The notes under the pieces: generated by a model
Told to the model about the DNA's origin: nothing
Database searches by the model: none
The model's input: the letters and a program-made list of their open reading frames with translations, nothing else
Translations under genes and position numbers: made by a program
DNA from: Chara braunii
Taxonomy: Eukaryota; Streptophyta; Charophyceae; Charales; Characeae
Assembly: GCA_003427395.1 (NCBI GenBank)
Contig: BFEA01000269.1
Span: 2,007,293-2,027,413, forward strand
DNA length: 20,121 nucleotides
Direction of reading: 5' to 3'
Part shown: positions 18,134 to 20,121 of the stretch, one piece after another
How the letters are laid out: the number at the start of each line of letters is the position of its first letter
Position numbering within the stretch: position 1 is the stretch's first letter

Positions 18134-18248
18134 CCATACAACTGTTCTAGCAGCCGTAGTATACATGGACTAGCGAGAGGATGAGATAGATGAGTACTGG
18201 CAAAAAGATGAGATAGATGAGAGAAGAATATAGCTTACTAAGCCTTAC

Positions 18249-18250
<2 letters not shown>

Positions 18251-18277
<27 letters not shown>
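18251..18277 (+). repeat. Poly(A) tract
   Basis: Twenty-seven A bases, possibly the tail of a plus-strand retroposed fragment. Upstream, GATGAGATAGATGAG is repeated (18180-18220). Confidence 0.9.
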
Positions 18278-18280
<3 letters not shown>

Positions 18281-18487
18281 TGTTGCGACAGGTCTGCGTC
18301 GCTTATGCTGCTGACATATACCACCACTACAACCAGGTTACACGTGCACCACATGGCTTTGCAGCTCAGTCAGACCACTTGGCAGTTTGCTGAAAAGATG
18401 GTGAGCGCCACTGCCGGCATTCACTTTGCAGAATCAGTCACATAATGCCTCGCAAAGGAAAACAGAGCATCTCGGTGTGATCATTAC

Positions 18488-18532
18488 CTTCTTCTCCTCT
18501 GAAGATATCTCTGCTTCATCAACTGCGATCTC
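18488..18532 (-). CDS. Possible upstream exon of the coiled-coil gene (45 nt)
   Basis: On the minus strand, a pyrimidine-rich stretch ending GTCATTCAAG precedes 45 bases that encode 15 residues (EIAVDEAEISSEEKK) and are followed by the donor GTAATG after AAG. Phase 0 at both ends would join directly to exon a. The charged composition suits the protein. Against it, the exon is very short, and the opposite strand is also open here for 80 codons (18426-18668), with an equally protein-like Ser/Asp-rich reading. The exon may be chance. Confidence 0.33.
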
Positions 18533-18729
18533 CTTGAATGACGACGAAAACGAGTCCTACCATGACAAACACAAACATTTGAGCCCCAAAGATGCAGTCT
18601 TTATACCAGATCACTCACTTGCATCCCAAACCATGCCTATGTCAGATGCGCAAAACAGATCGTTGTGACTAGATCCGGGCGTCTCGGTCTCGTCCGAACC
18701 CGGAGAGAATCCCCAAGAAAAGTAACTTC

Positions 18730-18730
<1 letters not shown>

Positions 18731-18777
<47 letters not shown>
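18731..18777 (-). repeat. Poly(T) tract of 47 bases
   Basis: An uninterrupted T47 is flanked by AAAAGTAACTT on the left (about 18718) and AAACAGTAACTT on the right (about 18787). This is compatible with an A-tail-only retroposition with a short target duplication, or with simple expansion. Confidence 0.9.
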
Positions 18778-18778
<1 letters not shown>

Positions 18779-18789
18779 TCTCCCAAAAA

Positions 18790-19258
18790 CAGTAACTTAT
18801 TTCCGTTTTTTATTTCCTCCCCACCCTCGAATTCGGTCTCCAATTAGAAATTAGTCAAATGACCCTCAGGAAAAAAAGATGTTTGTAATACTTTCTATTG
18901 CACTGCTGCATAACATTTCTTTTTCAGACTTTAATCTATATCTTGGCAATGTTGCCCAGTCGAGCAGGCAAGCCTGGGCAGCCCAAAAGAGGGGGAGGGG
19001 AAAAAAAAAAAACAAAAAAAAAACACTCTGATGGCAGGCAGTATATGCGGTTGGTCTGAGCAGTCAGAATCCGCACTTATCTTTGTATGTCATCATTGTT
19101 TCACTAGAGAGGGGTTGGGGATAAAGATGTGTTTGAATTTTGAAAGCAGTTCGAGGAGTGTACCTTTCTTTCTGTTCTTTTCTTTTCTTTTTTAGGGGGG
19201 GGCTTAATTTGATCGTTTGGATTCTGTTCTTTTTTGTCTTGAATTGAACGAATTCCGT
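18790..19258. other. Flanking DNA without a supported gene
   Basis: Mixed sequence with A-runs at 19001-19023 and a T/G-rich stretch at 19180-19201. No exon or element end could be supported. Confidence 0.5.
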
Positions 19259-20121
19259 CATAACCATCAGCCAAAAATTGTTGTGAGGATTGAGCCCTCA
19301 AGTAGGGGCCTTGCCATGATGTACATGTTCTGGGCTAAGGCCCCAGCAAGCCTAGTGCCCGCCCTAAGTGAAGGCGGGCCAGCGAATCCACAAGAGCCCT
19401 ATGTGCAACATTTCAGGAAGTGGGGTTCATACAGTTGCAGCACGCCAGTTGGTTGGAGTGCACCGAGTCTCGGATTTCAGCAAATGCTGAAAGCCCAGGG
19501 CCTCTGAGTTGGTTAGGCCCTGGGCATCTGAACGTGAGGCCGACAATGCATGCTGGGAAGAGAGGCCGAAAATGCCAAAGGGAAATCGGCCCACTGTCTG
19601 AATCTGGCCACAGGCCTTGATGAAGGAGGCGCAACTGCCTTACCCCAGGGCCCAACTGTATCGAGTTGGCTTCAGCCTCTGGGCCCCGGTCACAGGCTGA
19701 AGGAAGGCCGTCCACCTACTGCACTGGCATATAGGCAAGCAGGGCGAGGCAGCGAGCATCTTGGCCAATGCTGGCATATGCGGGCACGCTGCGCAGATGC
19801 AAGTGTGCTGCGCTAATGCAGAGCAGCGCTGCGCTAAGAAGAAGCAGGGCAGCGCTAGGCGGTAAGGCGCTGCCTGCTTGCAGAGCACTGGCAGCCATAG
19901 CCGGGCCGCAAGAGGGTGCAGGGGAGGTGAGGGCGAAGGTGGTACTTCGGAGGTGAAGGGAGCTGTGTGGGTAACAAGGGAGAGTGTGGGGAAGATGACA
20001 CGTACCTGGTGATGGTGGAGGTCTGCATTGGTGTTGACATCATCACTAGCTGGTAGTCAAGTTGTCTGGTTGCTGTTCATTGCTGTAGTTGTAGGATAGG
20101 CTGTAGAGTAGATAGGGCGCC
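19259..20121 (-). repeat. GC-rich dispersed repeat, copy B (cut by the window edge)
   Basis: It is the partner of 12451-13400, with the shared ordered blocks listed there. The minus-strand border CACCAG followed by GTACGT (about 20008-20000) and the coding-like TCAACACCAATGC upstream of it are conserved in both copies, with short peptides STPMPTSDI and STPMQTSTI. Simple GC-rich internal repeats (GCTGCGC and CAGCGCT around 19790-19860) are specific to this copy. Confidence 0.82.

Larger units (their letters stand above)
16925..18147 (-). mobile_element. Serial array of three A-tailed insertions sharing one target motif
   Basis: Read on the minus strand, the same motif appears four times: GAACAGTTGTATGG (18147-18134), GAATAGTTGTATGG (17874-17861), GAATAGTTGTATGA (17568-17555) and GAATAGTTGTATCA (16938-16925). 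Between them lie three unrelated segments, each ending in an A-rich tail just before the next motif: 18133-17875, 17860-17569 and 17554-16939. This is the pattern expected if a retroposon inserted, duplicated its target, and the duplicate was then hit again by other retroposons. The alternative is that the motif belongs to the 3' end of the elements. Confidence 0.72.

Overview
This window looks like nuclear DNA of a large, repeat-rich eukaryotic genome, most likely of the plant lineage. The signs are a split gene with long introns and canonical GT/AG borders, a hAT DNA transposon, tRNA-headed SINE-like elements, a U6 snRNA retro-pseudogene, abundant microsatellites and homopolymers, and a plant telo-box. 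A streptophyte alga with long introns, such as Chara, is my best guess, but the sequence does not prove it. Nothing looks bacterial: there are no operons, no intact long ORFs, and no rRNA genes or CRISPR arrays.

The one gene I can support runs on the minus strand through most of the window. Five exons (14972-15025, 12177-12266, 4432-4536, 2173-2445, 130-239) all start in phase 0 and join into 210 codons of one open frame. The product is a charged, heptad-rich coiled-coil protein. Both ends lie outside these exons: the first starts in phase 0 without an obvious start codon, and the last ends two bases into a codon at a strong GTGAGT donor. A possible upstream exon sits at 18488-18532. The introns are about 1.9, 2.0, 7.6 and 2.7 kb.

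The introns and upstream flank are packed with mobile and repetitive DNA. The 7.6-kb intron (4537-12176) holds a 1,437-bp hAT element with 8-bp target duplications (4709-6145), a 191-bp pyrimidine-rich tandem repeat (6521-6902), (CT)n tracts, a tRNA-headed element (7345-7822), a decayed and unrecognised protein-coding element full of ambiguous bases (7810-9350), and a poly(A)-ended repeat (10157-10330). The 2.7-kb intron holds the first copy of a roughly 0.9-kb GC-rich repeat (12451-13400). Its partner, at 19259-20121, runs off the window edge.

Upstream of the gene, 15829-16003 carries a second copy of the poly(A)-ended repeat, 16328-16780 is a pyrimidine-rich repeat array, and 16925-18147 is the most unusual structure here. 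Three unrelated A-tailed insertions in the same orientation (one tRNA-headed, one carrying U6 sequence, one unrecognised) are separated by four copies of the same 14-base motif, as if the same target site had been used again and again.

Most long open frames in the window come from pyrimidine-rich or GC-rich repeats that lack stop codons and are not annotated as genes.
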